Shown: one piece after another, positions 7,671-17,110 of the stretch
Layout: each line of letters starts with the position of its first letter
How positions within the stretch are numbered: position 1 is the first letter of the stretch
Origin: a filamentous cyanobacterium ESFC-1
GTDB lineage: Bacteria > Cyanobacteriota > Cyanobacteriia > Cyanobacteriales > Spirulinaceae
DNA: 64,000 nt
NCBI GenBank assembly: GCA_000380225.1
Contig: KB904821.1
Coordinates: forward strand, 237,787 to 301,786
Direction of reading: 5' to 3'
The notes under the pieces: model-generated
What the model was told of the DNA's origin: nothing
The model's input: only the letters and a program-made list of their open reading frames with translations
The model's database searches: none
Made by a program: the position numbers and the translations under genes

Positions 7671-8963
7671 TTATTTTTCTGGATGGACGACCACCATGGC
7701 AAAAGCATCGGGGGTAAGATAACGTTGGGCGGCGGCTCTGACATCTTCGGCAGTAACGGCTTGGAGGCGTTCGGTATAGGTCAAAGCGGGTTCTAAATCC
7801 TGCATTTGGGAATAGTAGTAACCGTACAAATTAGCGCGATCGCTCGGTCGTTCGTTGCCAAAAACAAAGCGATTGGCGGTTTTGGTACGAATCCGCGCTA
7901 AATCACTTTCTGCGACCAACTCGGTACGAAAACGCTCTAAATGTTGCGCGATCGCGGCTTCAACCTCAGCGACATTCTCAGAAGGAAGTTGTGCGCCAAT
8001 ATAAAACATTCCCTGCACCCCTTTGGTGACATTACTCGCACCAATAGCGGTAACTAACTGGCGATCTTCGCGCAAATCCCGAAACAAGCGGGACATTTTG
8101 CCTTGTCCCAACACGGCCGCTAACATATCCAAGGCATAAGTATCGGCTAAATCCATCATCCCCGGCACTCGCCACAACAGGATTAAACGGGCTTGTTGCA
8201 GCCGCGCATCAGTGTATTCTCGGCGCACCACTTCAGTAAAAGCGGGTTCTGGCTCAAACTGCGGGGGAGATACAACAGGAGGGCGACTCCGATGGCGATT
8301 TTCCTCGGCTGCGGCGTGGGCTGTGGCGACAATTTCAATCAACTCTCCCACCGGAAGATTCCCCACCACGGCTGCTGTCGCGGTTTGGGGGCGATACCAT
8401 TGGGAATGAAACGATTGCATTTGTTGAGGGGTGAATTGCGCGATCGCACCCGGAGGTCCCAAAACCGGACGACGATACGGTAAACAATTAAAACAGGTTT
8501 CCATGGCCCGCCGAAAGGTGCGCCGACTGGGGTTATCGTCCGAACGGCGAATTTCCTCTAAGACGACCAAACGCTCTCGCTCAAAAGCTGTATCTTCGAT
8601 TTGAGGGTTGGTCACTACTTCAAACTGTAATGGTGCCAGCGCCGCAAAATCTTTGGGGGCTGTGGTGATGTAATAATGAGTGTATTCTTGACTGGTGGCG
8701 GCATTGGTAACGGCCCCTCGCTCCTCAATCGCCCGTTCAAATTCCCCGGCGGACAATTGCGGCGTTCCCTTAAACATCATGTGTTCGAGAAAGTGCGCCA
8801 TGCCGTTGATCGCATCGGCTTCTACGGCTGAACCGATGTTGTACCAAATATTGAGATTTACGGCTTCGACGGGCATTTGTTCGGCGATAATGGTTAAACC
8901 GTTATCGAGTTTATGAATGGTTGGTGCATTGAGTTTCGGGGAATCGAGGAGAACAGAGGTCAT
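7671..8963 (-). CDS. M16-family zinc metallopeptidase (processing peptidase-like)
   Basis: 430 residues from the ATG at 8963. The inverted zinc motif HFLEH is at residues 57-61, with the downstream glutamate region VLEEIRRSDDNPSRR. The second, inactive-type domain follows with RYLTPDAFAMVVVHPEK at the end. Single-module M16B peptidases cut or degrade short peptides and may act on targeting peptides; cyanobacterial homologues often come in tandem pairs, but only one is present here. The start codon sits immediately downstream of a CAGTTAT heptamer array. It shares direction with the kinase-like gene. Confidence 0.9.
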   Translation of the reverse strand: MTSVLLDSPKLNAPTIHKLDNGLTIIAEQMPVEAVNLNIWYNIGSAVEADAINGMAHFLEHMMFKGTPQLSAGEFERAIEERGAVTNAATSQEYTHYYITTAPKDFAALAPLQFEVVTNPQIEDTAFERERLVVLEEIRRSDDNPSRRTFRRAMETCFNCLPYRRPVLGPPGAIAQFTPQQMQSFHSQWYRPQTATAAVVGNLPVGELIEIVATAHAAAEENRHRSRPPVVSPPQFEPEPAFTEVVRREYTDARLQQARLILLWRVPGMMDLADTYALDMLAAVLGQGKMSRLFRDLREDRQLVTAIGASNVTKGVQGMFYIGAQLPSENVAEVEAAIAQHLERFRTELVAESDLARIRTKTANRFVFGNERPSDRANLYGYYYSQMQDLEPALTYTERLQAVTAEDVRAAAQRYLTPDAFAMVVVHPEK

Positions 8964-8996
8964 TTCAGTTATCAGTTATCAGTTATCAGTGATTAC
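8964..8996. repeat. CAGTTAT heptamer array abutting the M16 start codon
   Basis: Three perfect CAGTTAT units (8966-8986) and a diverged fourth, immediately upstream of the M16 ATG on the minus strand. The 5' leader of that gene is thus repeat sequence with no visible Shine-Dalgarno motif. Confidence 0.8.
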
Positions 8997-9187
8997 CGCA
9001 GCCAAGTCGGTTTTTTGAAATTGGGAAGATTTTTCTTTTGATCGAGAGTGAAAAGGGAGGAGGCTTGTTACCCAGAATTTTTGGTCGTGAAATGCTGACT
9101 AGGACTACATTTTTCATCTTATCGTTATTATTTATTTGTTATTAGTCCTTTGTCATCGTTCGTTCGTTGTAAATTGTTAATTGTAAA

Positions 9188-10363
9188 TTGTTCATTATAA
9201 ATTATCCCCAAGCGGCTTATCTCCATATTCCCTTTTGTCGTCGTCGTTGTTATTACTGCGATTTTGCGATTTCGGTGGTGGGGGATAATGCGACGGGGGA
9301 AACGTCCCAAAGCATTGCTCGTTATGTGGATGCCATTTGTCAAGAAATCCAGCAGGGGGTCAAATTTGATGCGCCTTTGCAAACGGTGTTTTTTGGGGGT
9401 GGGACTCCTTCGCTGTTGTCTGTGGGGCAGCTTGAGCGCATTCTCGCCGTGTTAGATGCTTGTTTGGGCATTGCCCCTCAGGCCGAAATTTCGATGGAGG
9501 TAGACCCCGGAACGTTTACCCTACCGCAAATTCAAGGTTACACCCAAGCGGGGGTGAATCGGTTTAGCTTGGGGGTACAGAGTTTCGATGATGAGATTTT
9601 ACAGGCTTGTGGGCGATCGCATCGACGCAAAGATATTTTTCAGGCGGTTGATTTGCTGCGGCAAGTGGGGGTGCAAAATTTCAGTCTCGATCTGATTTCA
9701 GGCTTGCCCCATCAAACTTTAACCCAGTGGCAAAATACGCTTCAAGAAGCCATCGCGATCGCGCCGCGACATATTTCCAGTTATGACTTGGTTTTAGAAC
9801 CCGTCACCGCTTTTGGCAAGCAGTATCAACCGGGAGAAAAACCCCTTCCCAATGATGAAGATACTGCCGAAATGTATCGCCTCGCACAGCAAGAATTAAC
9901 CAGGGCGGGTTTCGAGCATTATGAAATCTCGAATTATGCCCAACCTGGCTTTCAATGTCGTCATAATCGGGTGTATTGGCGCAATGAGCCTTATTATGGT
10001 TTGGGTATGGGGGCCGCAAGTTATTTTAATGGGCAACGCTTTGGGCGATCGCGCACTCGACGAGAATATTATGACTGGATCGAGAAAGGCTGTCCAATTA
10101 TTAGTCCTGTTTCAGATGACACCGAAATATTATTAGAAACCCTAATGTTAGGGCTGCGATTAGCAACAGGAATTAATCTCGATCGAATGGCTGCTAATTT
10201 TGGTGAAAATACGGTGACTCAGATTAAATCTATCCTCAAATCAGAGCGCGATCGCGGTTTAGTCCATTGGGATCGCCACTCTTTACGTTTAAGCGATCCT
10301 GAAGGCTTTTTATGGTCAAACACCATTCTCGCTAAACTATTTGACCAATTAACGTCCACTTAG
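9188..10363 (+). CDS. hemW: Radical SAM heme chaperone HemW
   Basis: About 390 residues. The radical SAM cluster motif CRRRCYYCDF (C17, C21, C24) follows YLHIPF, then VFFGGGTPSLL and SMEVDPGTFT. The motif lacks the extra cysteine of coproporphyrinogen dehydrogenase HemN, pointing to HemW, which binds and delivers heme. The start is uncertain: the frame opens at TTG 9188 inside an ATTGTAAATTGTT repeat, and there is no ATG or convincing ribosome-binding site before the conserved AAYLHIPF, so a non-standard start near 9206 is possible. Confidence 0.9.
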   Translation: MFIINYPQAAYLHIPFCRRRCYYCDFAISVVGDNATGETSQSIARYVDAICQEIQQGVKFDAPLQTVFFGGGTPSLLSVGQLERILAVLDACLGIAPQAEISMEVDPGTFTLPQIQGYTQAGVNRFSLGVQSFDDEILQACGRSHRRKDIFQAVDLLRQVGVQNFSLDLISGLPHQTLTQWQNTLQEAIAIAPRHISSYDLVLEPVTAFGKQYQPGEKPLPNDEDTAEMYRLAQQELTRAGFEHYEISNYAQPGFQCRHNRVYWRNEPYYGLGMGAASYFNGQRFGRSRTRREYYDWIEKGCPIISPVSDDTEILLETLMLGLRLATGINLDRMAANFGENTVTQIKSILKSERDRGLVHWDRHSLRLSDPEGFLWSNTILAKLFDQLTST

Positions 10364-10453
10364 TCGCCAGGATCGTGTAGGATTAAGTTAAGAATTTTGT
10401 ATTTCTGTATACTTTACTTAAAAATTAGCTTTTAAAACACTATAAAAACTGAA

Positions 10454-12193
10454 GTGAATCAGGATCGAATTGTGGAGTCTCCCCCAATCCAAGCGGGAGA
10501 AAAACAACGAATGGAATATGACGCAGAAAGGATAGCCCGTTATTATCGTCGCCGCCCTCTCACCATTATTGCCCGAATTGTGGCAACTTTTTGGATTATT
10601 GGCGGTTTTATCGCACGTTTATTATGGGATCGTTGGCGCGGTCATACCGAGAAGAATAAATACAAACGAGCGACCGATCTTCGCGAAACCTTAACCCATC
10701 TCGGGCCGACTTTCATTAAAGTGGGGCAAGCCTTATCTACCCGTCCCGACTTGGTGCGTAAAGACTATCTCGAAGAACTTACAAAACTTCAAGATCAACT
10801 CCCTCCCTTCGATCATGAATTAGCTTTTACCATTGTCGAACGAGAACTCGGTCGTTCGATTGGAGAAGCCTTCAAAGAAATCTCCCCCCGACCCATTGCA
10901 GCAGCGAGTTTAGGGCAAGTGTATCGAGCCGTGTTGTACAGTGGTGAAGAAGTCGCCCTCAAAGTGCAACGGCCAAATTTAGAACCCCGTATCAGCTTAG
11001 ATTTGTTCTTAATGCGCTGGTTAGCGAGTTGGGCTGCGCCTTTTCTCCCCTTGAACTTGGGTTATGACCTCGCCTTGATTGTAGACGAATTTGGCAGCAA
11101 GCTTTTTGAAGAAATCGACTATCTCAACGAAGGTCGCAACGCCGAAAAATTCGCCGCTAACTTCCAAGACGACCCCACCGTTAAAGTCCCGAAAATTTAT
11201 TGGCGCTACACCTCCCAACGAGTCCTTACCCTAGAGTGGATTCACGGCTTTAAACTCACCGACAGCACCAGCATCGAAGCCGCAGGATTAAACGCCAATG
11301 ATGTGATTGAAGTCGGCGTAACTTCTGGACTGCGGCAATTACTTGAATTTGGGTTCTTTCACGCTGACCCCCATCCCGGAAACTTGTTCATTATGCCCGA
11401 TGGCCGCATGGCTTACATTGACTTTGGCATGATGGACCAACTCAACGAAATCACCAAAGAAACCATCGCGTCGTCGGTGGTTCATCTACTCAACCGCGAT
11501 TATTTGTCCCTCGCAGACGATTTTGTGGCGTTAGGCTTTCTGGCCCCTGACACCGATATTATGCCCATTATTCCGGCATTAGAGCAGGTTTTAGGCAGCG
11601 CCATCAGCGAAAGCGTCCGAGACTTCAACTTTAAAACCATTACCGATGAGTTTTCAGAGTTGATGTATGACTATCCGTTTCGGGTTCCGGCGAAGTTTTC
11701 TTTGATTATTCGCTCGTTAATTACCCAAGAAGGTTTGGCTTTGAGTCTCAATCCTGACTTTAGCATTGTCGAAGTGGCTTATCCTTATATCGCCAGACGA
11801 TTGCTACAAGGGGAATCCCCGACCATGCGCCGCCGTCTGATTGAAGTGTTGTTCAAAGACGGTAAGTTTCATTGGGAACGCCTAGAAAATATGATCGCGA
11901 TCGCGAAACAATCTGTCAAGCAATCTAGCCGGGCCGATGCCTCCTTCGATTTGCTTCCGACGGCCCAACTCGGTTTACAATACCTTTTATCCGAAGAAGG
12001 GCGCTATCTCCGCAATCAAATCATTCTGGCTTTGGTTGAAGATGACCGCTTACACACCGAAGAAGTACACCGTTTATGGGATTTAGTCAAAGACGACCTC
12101 CAACCCGCCCGCTTGTTTGATGTGGCTTGGGGAGCGCTGCAAGAATTTTCCACGGAAAGCGTTGCGGCATTAGTCCCTAGCTCGGTAGAGTAA
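10454..12193 (+). CDS. ABC1/UbiB-family atypical protein kinase
   Basis: 579 residues from a GTG start (MNQDRIVESPP); an ATG twenty codons later is an alternative. Signatures of the ABC1 family in order: KVGQALSTRPDL (KxGQ motif), AAASLGQVYRA (alanine-rich loop replacing the glycine-rich loop), ALKVQRP (lysine), FHADPHPGNLF (catalytic loop) and YIDFGMMD (DFG). Family members support quinone/prenyl-lipid metabolism; cyanobacteria have several paralogues, some tied to plastoquinone and tocopherol. A C-terminal hydrophobic tail is suggested but not clear. The small membrane protein follows 33 bases downstream, a likely operon. Confidence 0.9.
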   Translation: MNQDRIVESPPIQAGEKQRMEYDAERIARYYRRRPLTIIARIVATFWIIGGFIARLLWDRWRGHTEKNKYKRATDLRETLTHLGPTFIKVGQALSTRPDLVRKDYLEELTKLQDQLPPFDHELAFTIVERELGRSIGEAFKEISPRPIAAASLGQVYRAVLYSGEEVALKVQRPNLEPRISLDLFLMRWLASWAAPFLPLNLGYDLALIVDEFGSKLFEEIDYLNEGRNAEKFAANFQDDPTVKVPKIYWRYTSQRVLTLEWIHGFKLTDSTSIEAAGLNANDVIEVGVTSGLRQLLEFGFFHADPHPGNLFIMPDGRMAYIDFGMMDQLNEITKETIASSVVHLLNRDYLSLADDFVALGFLAPDTDIMPIIPALEQVLGSAISESVRDFNFKTITDEFSELMYDYPFRVPAKFSLIIRSLITQEGLALSLNPDFSIVEVAYPYIARRLLQGESPTMRRRLIEVLFKDGKFHWERLENMIAIAKQSVKQSSRADASFDLLPTAQLGLQYLLSEEGRYLRNQIILALVEDDRLHTEEVHRLWDLVKDDLQPARLFDVAWGALQEFSTESVAALVPSSVE

Positions 12194-12226
12194 TTTTTGA
12201 GTTTAATTTAGCGTTGGAAAAAAATT

Positions 12227-12598
12227 ATGTACGGCTTACCTGAACCGCCTTTATTTTTGTTATTTGTGGGTTTATTTGCAGGGGTGACCTGTGGTACAGC
12301 GTTTGAAGCGATTCTCAAACAAAGCGCTCAAAAGTGGTCGAAGCAACAATCTAAAGAGTCTTTGGCAACGGTGCGGAGTTTTCGCTTATTTTTGCCATTT
12401 TCGGGCATTTGCGCTGGTATTTTACTGTTCTTAGCCGCAGGCTTACAAATCTTCGGCGTTCCAGCAGAATTTGCTTTTGGGGTGTCTTTGCTGATGACTC
12501 TGTTTGTCGGTGGTTTGGTTTGGGGACAGTTAGGAGAGGTGTTGTTTCAACTGCAACAGGGCGGTTCTGAAGCTTTGGATTTGGACGCGTTTCGTTAG
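12227..12598 (+). CDS. Small membrane protein, conserved in cyanobacteria, unknown function
   Basis: 123 residues with three hydrophobic segments (about 8-28, 52-74, 78-98) separated by a basic loop (KQSAQKWSKQQSK). No catalytic motif is seen. It follows the ABC1 kinase gene by 33 bases on the same strand, so a joint transcript is likely. The stop is directly followed by TTGGTCATTGGTTG heptamers. Confidence 0.65.
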   Translation: MYGLPEPPLFLLFVGLFAGVTCGTAFEAILKQSAQKWSKQQSKESLATVRSFRLFLPFSGICAGILLFLAAGLQIFGVPAEFAFGVSLLMTLFVGGLVWGQLGEVLFQLQQGGSEALDLDAFR

Positions 12599-12893
12599 TT
12601 GGTCATTGGTTGTTGGTCCTTTGTCCTTTGTTAGGGATAAGTAACGTTTGGGCGAAAAAGTCTCAAAGTTAACTGTGGGGTCAGGGAACACCGGAATAGG
12701 GAATAGGGAACAGTGAATCAATTCTCGCCTGATTTAGGCTTAGAACATCAAAACCCGTAATTTCCCAGACATCCCAACAAGAATATTTTGCACTTGTTTT
12801 TCCGGAAAAACCATCTAACTTCCGATTTCGCTTACGGCGGGGAGTTGTCAACTTCTAGGTTTATTCAGCAAGCCCTAAGTACAAATGACGCGA
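12599..12893. other. Intergenic region with a short heptamer patch, no gene seen
   Basis: 12599-12632 carries TTGGTCA/TTGGTTG/TCCTTTG heptamers. The remainder has a GGGAATAGGGAACAG patch and no credible ORF on either strand. It lies between two convergent genes. Confidence 0.6.
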
Positions 12894-12926
12894 AAGCCCC
12901 ATCCCTTTAGGGTGGGGATGAGCTTA
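12894..12926. terminator. Hairpin at the 3' end of selO (terminator or relic IS605-type end)
   Basis: AAGCCCCATCCCTTTAGGG followed by TGGGGATGAGCTT folds into an 11-13 bp stem with a TTTA loop. It separates the convergent small membrane gene and selO. A CCCCATCCCTTTAGGGTGGGG hairpin also resembles right-end hairpins of cyanobacterial IS200/IS605 elements, so a relic is possible. Confidence 0.5.
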
Positions 12927-14336
12927 TTCCTTCGCGGCGATTCTGGCGAGTAAATTATAAAATGGGTTCCAGTTGTTGGCCTGGCTGATGGGTTCCCAAA
13001 TGGACTCAATAACAGGACGGAGGAGGGCAGTTTGAGGGTTACGGTCTTCGAGGCGATCGCCCATTGCAAACATCTCCTCTACTTCGACTTGATTCAGTAA
13101 CCGATGATACAATTCCCGCCATTGATCCCATTCAGCCATAGAAAAGGGCGCATCACAGAGAATGGTACTGGCATCTTTGCGCCAATGGAGGTTTAACCCT
13201 TTGGCGAGTTCAGCAAAAAATTCGTGATAGCCAATTTGTGTTTTTTTGAGCATTTCTGTGGTTAAACTGACTAATTCTTGGGCTTCGGCTTTGTTTAACT
13301 GCTCGAAGCCGAGTTTTTCTGTCATGAACTGTTGATAGGTTGAGAAATAAGCCTCGTCAAATAATTCGATTCCGGCTTCTAAGTCCTCTTTTTCCATCAC
13401 CAACCCCAGAGGCATTTGCAGTAATTCTAGATTCAAGCGGCAGATTCCCGGTTGATTGCCGTAGCAGTAGCGCTGTCCGTAATCGAAGTAAGCGGCAGTA
13501 AACTTAAGGTCATAGGTGGGAATAAACGCATAGGGGCCGTAATCAAAGCTTTCCCCGGTAATCGACATATTATCGGTATTGAGAACCCCGTGACAGAAGC
13601 CCGCGGCCATCCATTGGGCAACTAACTGGGCGACTCGCTGCACCAATTGGCCATAAAATTGCTTGTAGCGGTCTTCGCTGTGCGGGTCGATTTCGGGGTA
13701 ATACAGCGCGATCGCGTGGTCGAGGAGTTTTGCTATCAAATCCGGTCTTTGGATATAATGAAGGCGCTCAAACGTGCCGAAGCGGATATGGGAGCGACTA
13801 AACCGCACCATCACGCAAGAGCGAGTCGGAGAAGGTTCATCCATGCGCCATAAGGATTCCCCGGTTTCGATTAAGCTCAAACAGCGAGAAGTCCGCACTC
13901 CCAACTGATGCAAGGCTTCGGCGGCTAAAACTTCTCGGATTCCCCCTTTGAGGGTTAAGCGACCATCGGCGGTGCGCGAATAAGGGGTGCGTCCCGACCC
14001 TTTTGTACCAAAGTCGTATAATTCCCCGTCTACGCCTCGCACTTGTCCGTAGACAAAGCCGCGACCGTCACCGAGTTGGGGGTTATACTGCCCGAACTGA
14101 TAGCCATGATAGCGCAAGGCTAACAAGGAGCGCTGACTGTGGAAAAAGCCAAAGGCTTCGATAAAATCATCTTCGCTGACTTGTTCGGGGTCGAGGCCAA
14201 TCTGACGTAAGATATCATCGTTACGAAAGCGCAAAATATGTTCGGGAAATTCTGCGGCTGCAACGACATCGTAGTAATCATTTCCTAAGTCTTCTAAGGC
14301 GGTTTCGTAAGTTAGGGTTAATAGAGGATTAGCCAT
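12924..14336 (-). CDS. selO: SelO family protein (YdiU/UPF0061, protein adenylyltransferase)
   Basis: 470 residues from the ATG at 14336. The family fingerprint is clear: YGHQF-like [68 protein letters not shown] and [12 protein letters not shown]. SelO is a pseudokinase-fold enzyme that binds ATP in flipped orientation and AMPylates Ser/Thr/Tyr of target proteins in redox homeostasis. Bacterial SelO lacks the C-terminal selenocysteine of eukaryotic forms, as here. It is monocistronic and divergent from crr7. Confidence 0.93.
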   Translation of the reverse strand: MANPLLTLTYETALEDLGNDYYDVVAAAEFPEHILRFRNDDILRQIGLDPEQVSEDDFIEAFGFFHSQRSLLALRYHGYQFGQYNPQLGDGRGFVYGQVRGVDGELYDFGTKGSGRTPYSRTADGRLTLKGGIREVLAAEALHQLGVRTSRCLSLIETGESLWRMDEPSPTRSCVMVRFSRSHIRFGTFERLHYIQRPDLIAKLLDHAIALYYPEIDPHSEDRYKQFYGQLVQRVAQLVAQWMAAGFCHGVLNTDNMSITGESFDYGPYAFIPTYDLKFTAAYFDYGQRYCYGNQPGICRLNLELLQMPLGLVMEKEDLEAGIELFDEAYFSTYQQFMTEKLGFEQLNKAEAQELVSLTTEMLKKTQIGYHEFFAELAKGLNLHWRKDASTILCDAPFSMAEWDQWRELYHRLLNQVEVEEMFAMGDRLEDRNPQTALLRPVIESIWEPISQANNWNPFYNLLARIAAKE

Positions 14337-14412
14337 AAATAAAAAGTGGGCGATCGCGTTTAATATTAGTGTAAAAGAATAGTTAAGGTTACTTCAGATT
14401 TTTTAAGCAATT

Positions 14413-14667
14413 ATGGCTGATTCTATCATGTACCAAGAGGATGCTTATGTAGTCCTCGAACCCAATCAACCGGAAGTTTTTTTGACGGCAGAGGAGTTGT
14501 TAGAAAAGCTCAAAAACATTTTACAAGCTCAAGAGGATTTACCGCGAGAGTTACAAAAGTTTGATTCTCTTGATGTTCAAGCACAACATTTAATGGAAAC
14601 TTCTTGCGAGTTTGATGTTGCGCCTGGACAATATATTCAGTGGTATGTTGTACGGTTAGAAAAGTGA
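14413..14667 (+). CDS. crr7: CRR7-family protein (DUF3571), NDH-1 complex biogenesis
   Basis: 84 residues. The small acidic protein begins MADSIMYQEDAYVVLEPNQP, has LTAEELLEKLKNIL and ends GQYIQWYVVRLEK, which I recognise as the CHLORORESPIRATORY REDUCTION 7 family. In chloroplasts CRR7 is needed for NDH complex accumulation. The cyanobacterial homologue is conserved, but its exact step is less clear. The stop codon is immediately followed by a TTGTTATTGGTTG heptamer repeat. Confidence 0.75.
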   Translation: MADSIMYQEDAYVVLEPNQPEVFLTAEELLEKLKNILQAQEDLPRELQKFDSLDVQAQHLMETSCEFDVAPGQYIQWYVVRLEK

Positions 14668-14757
14668 TTTTGTTATTGGTTGTTGGTGTCTTGCCGAGCT
14701 ACAAGATGCTACTCGCGCTACAAGATGCTACTCACGCGTTCCCTTGCGCCTTTCTGT
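14667..14757. repeat. Composite repeat block (short copy)
   Basis: TTGTTATTGGTTGTTGGTG followed by CTTGCCGAGCTACAAGATGC, a repeated GCTACAAGATGCTACTC unit and GCGTTCCCTTGCGCCTTTC. It is a truncated copy of the block seen at 5.5 and 45.9 kb, in the same orientation. Confidence 0.85.
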
Positions 14758-14881
14758 AAAACAATAATAATCTAAAATAGTGATAGACAGCGCTATATTT
14801 TCGGCTTGAGATATCACCGAATAAAATTGCAGTTGGGGATGATGGGCGATGCTCATCCTACACAAGATGTCTCATTGTTCA

Positions 14882-14912
14882 CAACCCCGGTTTTTTGAGA
14901 AAACCGGGGTTG
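14882..14912. repeat. CAACCCCGGTTTT palindrome upstream of the helicase gene
   Basis: A perfect 13-bp stem (14882-14894 with 14900-14912) with loop TTGAG, 26 bases before the helicase ATG. It is a copy of the palindrome that terminates ndk. There is no U run and it would lie in the helicase 5' leader, so here it may be a regulatory hairpin or simply a repeat. Confidence 0.7.
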
Positions 14913-14938
14913 TATCACTCACGCTTAAATCATAGATT

Positions 14939-17110
14939 ATGAATCAATATTTTTCGCAACTTGCCTCTTATTTACAAGAATATATTTATCAACAAGGTTG
15001 GACAGAATTACGCCCGATTCAGCAAGAAGCGTGTCGGGTTATTTTAGAAACCAATCATCATTTAATCTTAGCCGCAGCGACGGCATCGGGGAAGACAGAA
15101 GCGGCATTTTTACCCATTTTAACGCAGTTAGATAAACAGCCTTCGGAAACGGTGGGCGTGTTATATATTAGCCCGATTAAAGCGTTAATTAATAACCAGT
15201 TTGAGCGCTTGAGTGAGTTGTTAAAACAAGCGGATTTGACGGTGTGGGCGTGGCACGGGGATATTAATGCTCATCGTAAGAAAAAGTTGATCGGTGAGCC
15301 ACAAGGGATATTACAAATTACGCCAGAATCGGTAGAAAGTTTATTAGTTAATCATACCTCCGAGTTACCCCGTTTGTTTGGGGATTTGCGCTTTATTATT
15401 ATTGACGAAATGCACGTTTTTATGGAGTCGCAAAGAGGGAGTCAGATTTTATGTCAAATTAGTCGGCTGTCGCGGTATTTTAAACAGCCTGTCAGACGGA
15501 TTGGCTTGTCAGCAACTCTGGGGGATTATGGACAAGCCCAGGCATGGTTGAAAGCGGGGACAGAGGTTGATGTAGTTGTGCCGGAAGTGGGGGCTGCGGG
15601 GCGCAATGTGCGGTTAGCGGTGGCTTGTTTTGAAGCGGAAGAAAGAGAGCGCGATCGCTACATTTTTAGTTTAACGCAAAATCAGAAATGTCTCATTTTT
15701 GCCAATAATAGAAACGAAACGGAAACAATCATTGCGAGTCTACGACAGCAAGCAAAATTTGAGAATCTACCGGATATTTATCACGTTCATCATGGTAGCA
15801 TTGCGGCAACTTTGAGAGAAGATGCTGAAGCGGCAATGCAAAGTGATTATCCAGCAGTTATCGCGGCAACGGTGACGCTAGAAATGGGCATTGATATCGG
15901 ACAATTAGAGCGAGTTATTCAGATTAATGCGCCCCTTTCTGTTGCGAGTTTTTTACAGCGATTGGGACGCACGGGAAGGCGAGGAAATCCGGCAGATATG
16001 CGCTTTGTGTGTACGGAATTGGGGGCAAATGTAGAGGCAAAATTGGGCGATCGCGTCCCGTGGCAATTATTACAATGTATCGCTATTATTCAGTTATATT
16101 TAGAGGAGCGCTGGATCGAGCCTGTACAGTCGGTTGTTTATCCGTTTAGTTTGCTGTATCAACAGACGTTAAGTGTATTAGCCGCCCAAGGAGAATTAAG
16201 TCCACCGGAGTTAGCCCAACAGGTTTTAACTCTACCGCCATTTCAAGCAATTTCCCAGGATGATTATCGTCAGTTGTTAACGTATTGGCTGAATTTAGAG
16301 CATTTACAGTTAACGGCAAAAGGGAATTTAATAATTGGTATCAAAGGGGAAAAAGTTGTCCGCAATTTTCGCTTTTATGCCGTCTTTTCTGACCAAAAAG
16401 AGTATTTGGTAAAGGGGGAAACCGGGGAAATTGGGCGCATTTCGATTGTGCCGCAAATCGCGCAGCAATTGTCTTTAGCAGGGCGGACATGGAAGGTAGA
16501 GGAAATCGACGAAAAGCGCCGTATTGCCTGGGTAAAGCCCGTGGAAGGGGTGGGTGAGGTGTCTTGGTGGGGGACGAGTGGGGTTAAAATTCACGGTAAA
16601 GTTTTGCGACGAATGCGACAGGTTTTACAGGAAAAGATTGATTATCCGTATTTACTCGACAATGCGAAATCTAGACTGAATGCAGCCCGCAATCTCGCGC
16701 ACCGGGAAGGGTTGGTAACTTCACAATTTTTTGGGATTGAGGAGCGTAGTTTTTATTGGTTTCCAGAGTTAGGAAGTACGGCGTTTTTTACTTTAGAGCG
16801 AGTGTTGAAAGATTGGCTCAAGTCGAGGGTTAAAATTCGCAAAATTAAGGCTTATTCCCCTTATTATTTCTGGATTCAGTTGGGAGAAGATACGGAAATT
16901 GAGGAGTTTATTACAAGTTTAGTTAATCTTCTGCAACAAGACTTGACAAATATAGATTTAGTTGCTAATTATAAAATGCCAAAACTAGAAAAATATGACC
17001 TCTTAATTCCCCAACCTTTATTACAAAAAGCCTGGACGCACGATTATTTAGACTTAACTTCATTACAGGCTGAAACTTGGTTAGAGGGCTTACGATCGAG
17101 CAACCAATAA
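14939..17110 (+). CDS. DEAD/DEAH-box helicase, Lhr-like
   Basis: 723 residues. Superfamily 2 motifs in order: ELRPIQQEA (Q-motif-like), AATASGKTEAAFLP (motif I), ISPIKALINNQ (Ia), QITPESVESLL (Ib), IIIDEMHVFMES (motif II, DEMH), GLSATLGD (III), VTLEMGIDIGQ and QRLGRTGRRGNPAD (V-VI). The Lhr-type core is followed by a C-terminal region of about 330 residues without a nuclease motif. Lhr helicases unwind DNA or RNA-DNA hybrids in repair; relatives also occur in defence islands, but no partner genes are here. The 3' end overlaps the convergent cyclase gene by 67 bases. Confidence 0.85.
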   Translation: MNQYFSQLASYLQEYIYQQGWTELRPIQQEACRVILETNHHLILAAATASGKTEAAFLPILTQLDKQPSETVGVLYISPIKALINNQFERLSELLKQADLTVWAWHGDINAHRKKKLIGEPQGILQITPESVESLLVNHTSELPRLFGDLRFIIIDEMHVFMESQRGSQILCQISRLSRYFKQPVRRIGLSATLGDYGQAQAWLKAGTEVDVVVPEVGAAGRNVRLAVACFEAEERERDRYIFSLTQNQKCLIFANNRNETETIIASLRQQAKFENLPDIYHVHHGSIAATLREDAEAAMQSDYPAVIAATVTLEMGIDIGQLERVIQINAPLSVASFLQRLGRTGRRGNPADMRFVCTELGANVEAKLGDRVPWQLLQCIAIIQLYLEERWIEPVQSVVYPFSLLYQQTLSVLAAQGELSPPELAQQVLTLPPFQAISQDDYRQLLTYWLNLEHLQLTAKGNLIIGIKGEKVVRNFRFYAVFSDQKEYLVKGETGEIGRISIVPQIAQQLSLAGRTWKVEEIDEKRRIAWVKPVEGVGEVSWWGTSGVKIHGKVLRRMRQVLQEKIDYPYLLDNAKSRLNAARNLAHREGLVTSQFFGIEERSFYWFPELGSTAFFTLERVLKDWLKSRVKIRKIKAYSPYYFWIQLGEDTEIEEFITSLVNLLQQDLTNIDLVANYKMPKLEKYDLLIPQPLLQKAWTHDYLDLTSLQAETWLEGLRSSNQ

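Noticed and set aside
12530..12721. 63-residue minus ORF at the end of the small membrane gene
   Set aside because: Antisense to the coding sequence and translated from heptamers; no start signal.
4707..14912. AACCCCGGTTT palindromes regarded only as terminators
   Set aside because: The 14882 copy lies in the leader of the helicase and lacks a T run, so this is a dispersed palindrome of which only some copies sit where a terminator is expected.
14939..17110. Lhr-like helicase as part of a defence island
   Set aside because: No nuclease, methyltransferase or other defence partner is nearby; neighbours are crr7 and signalling genes, so a repair or RNA role is at least as likely.
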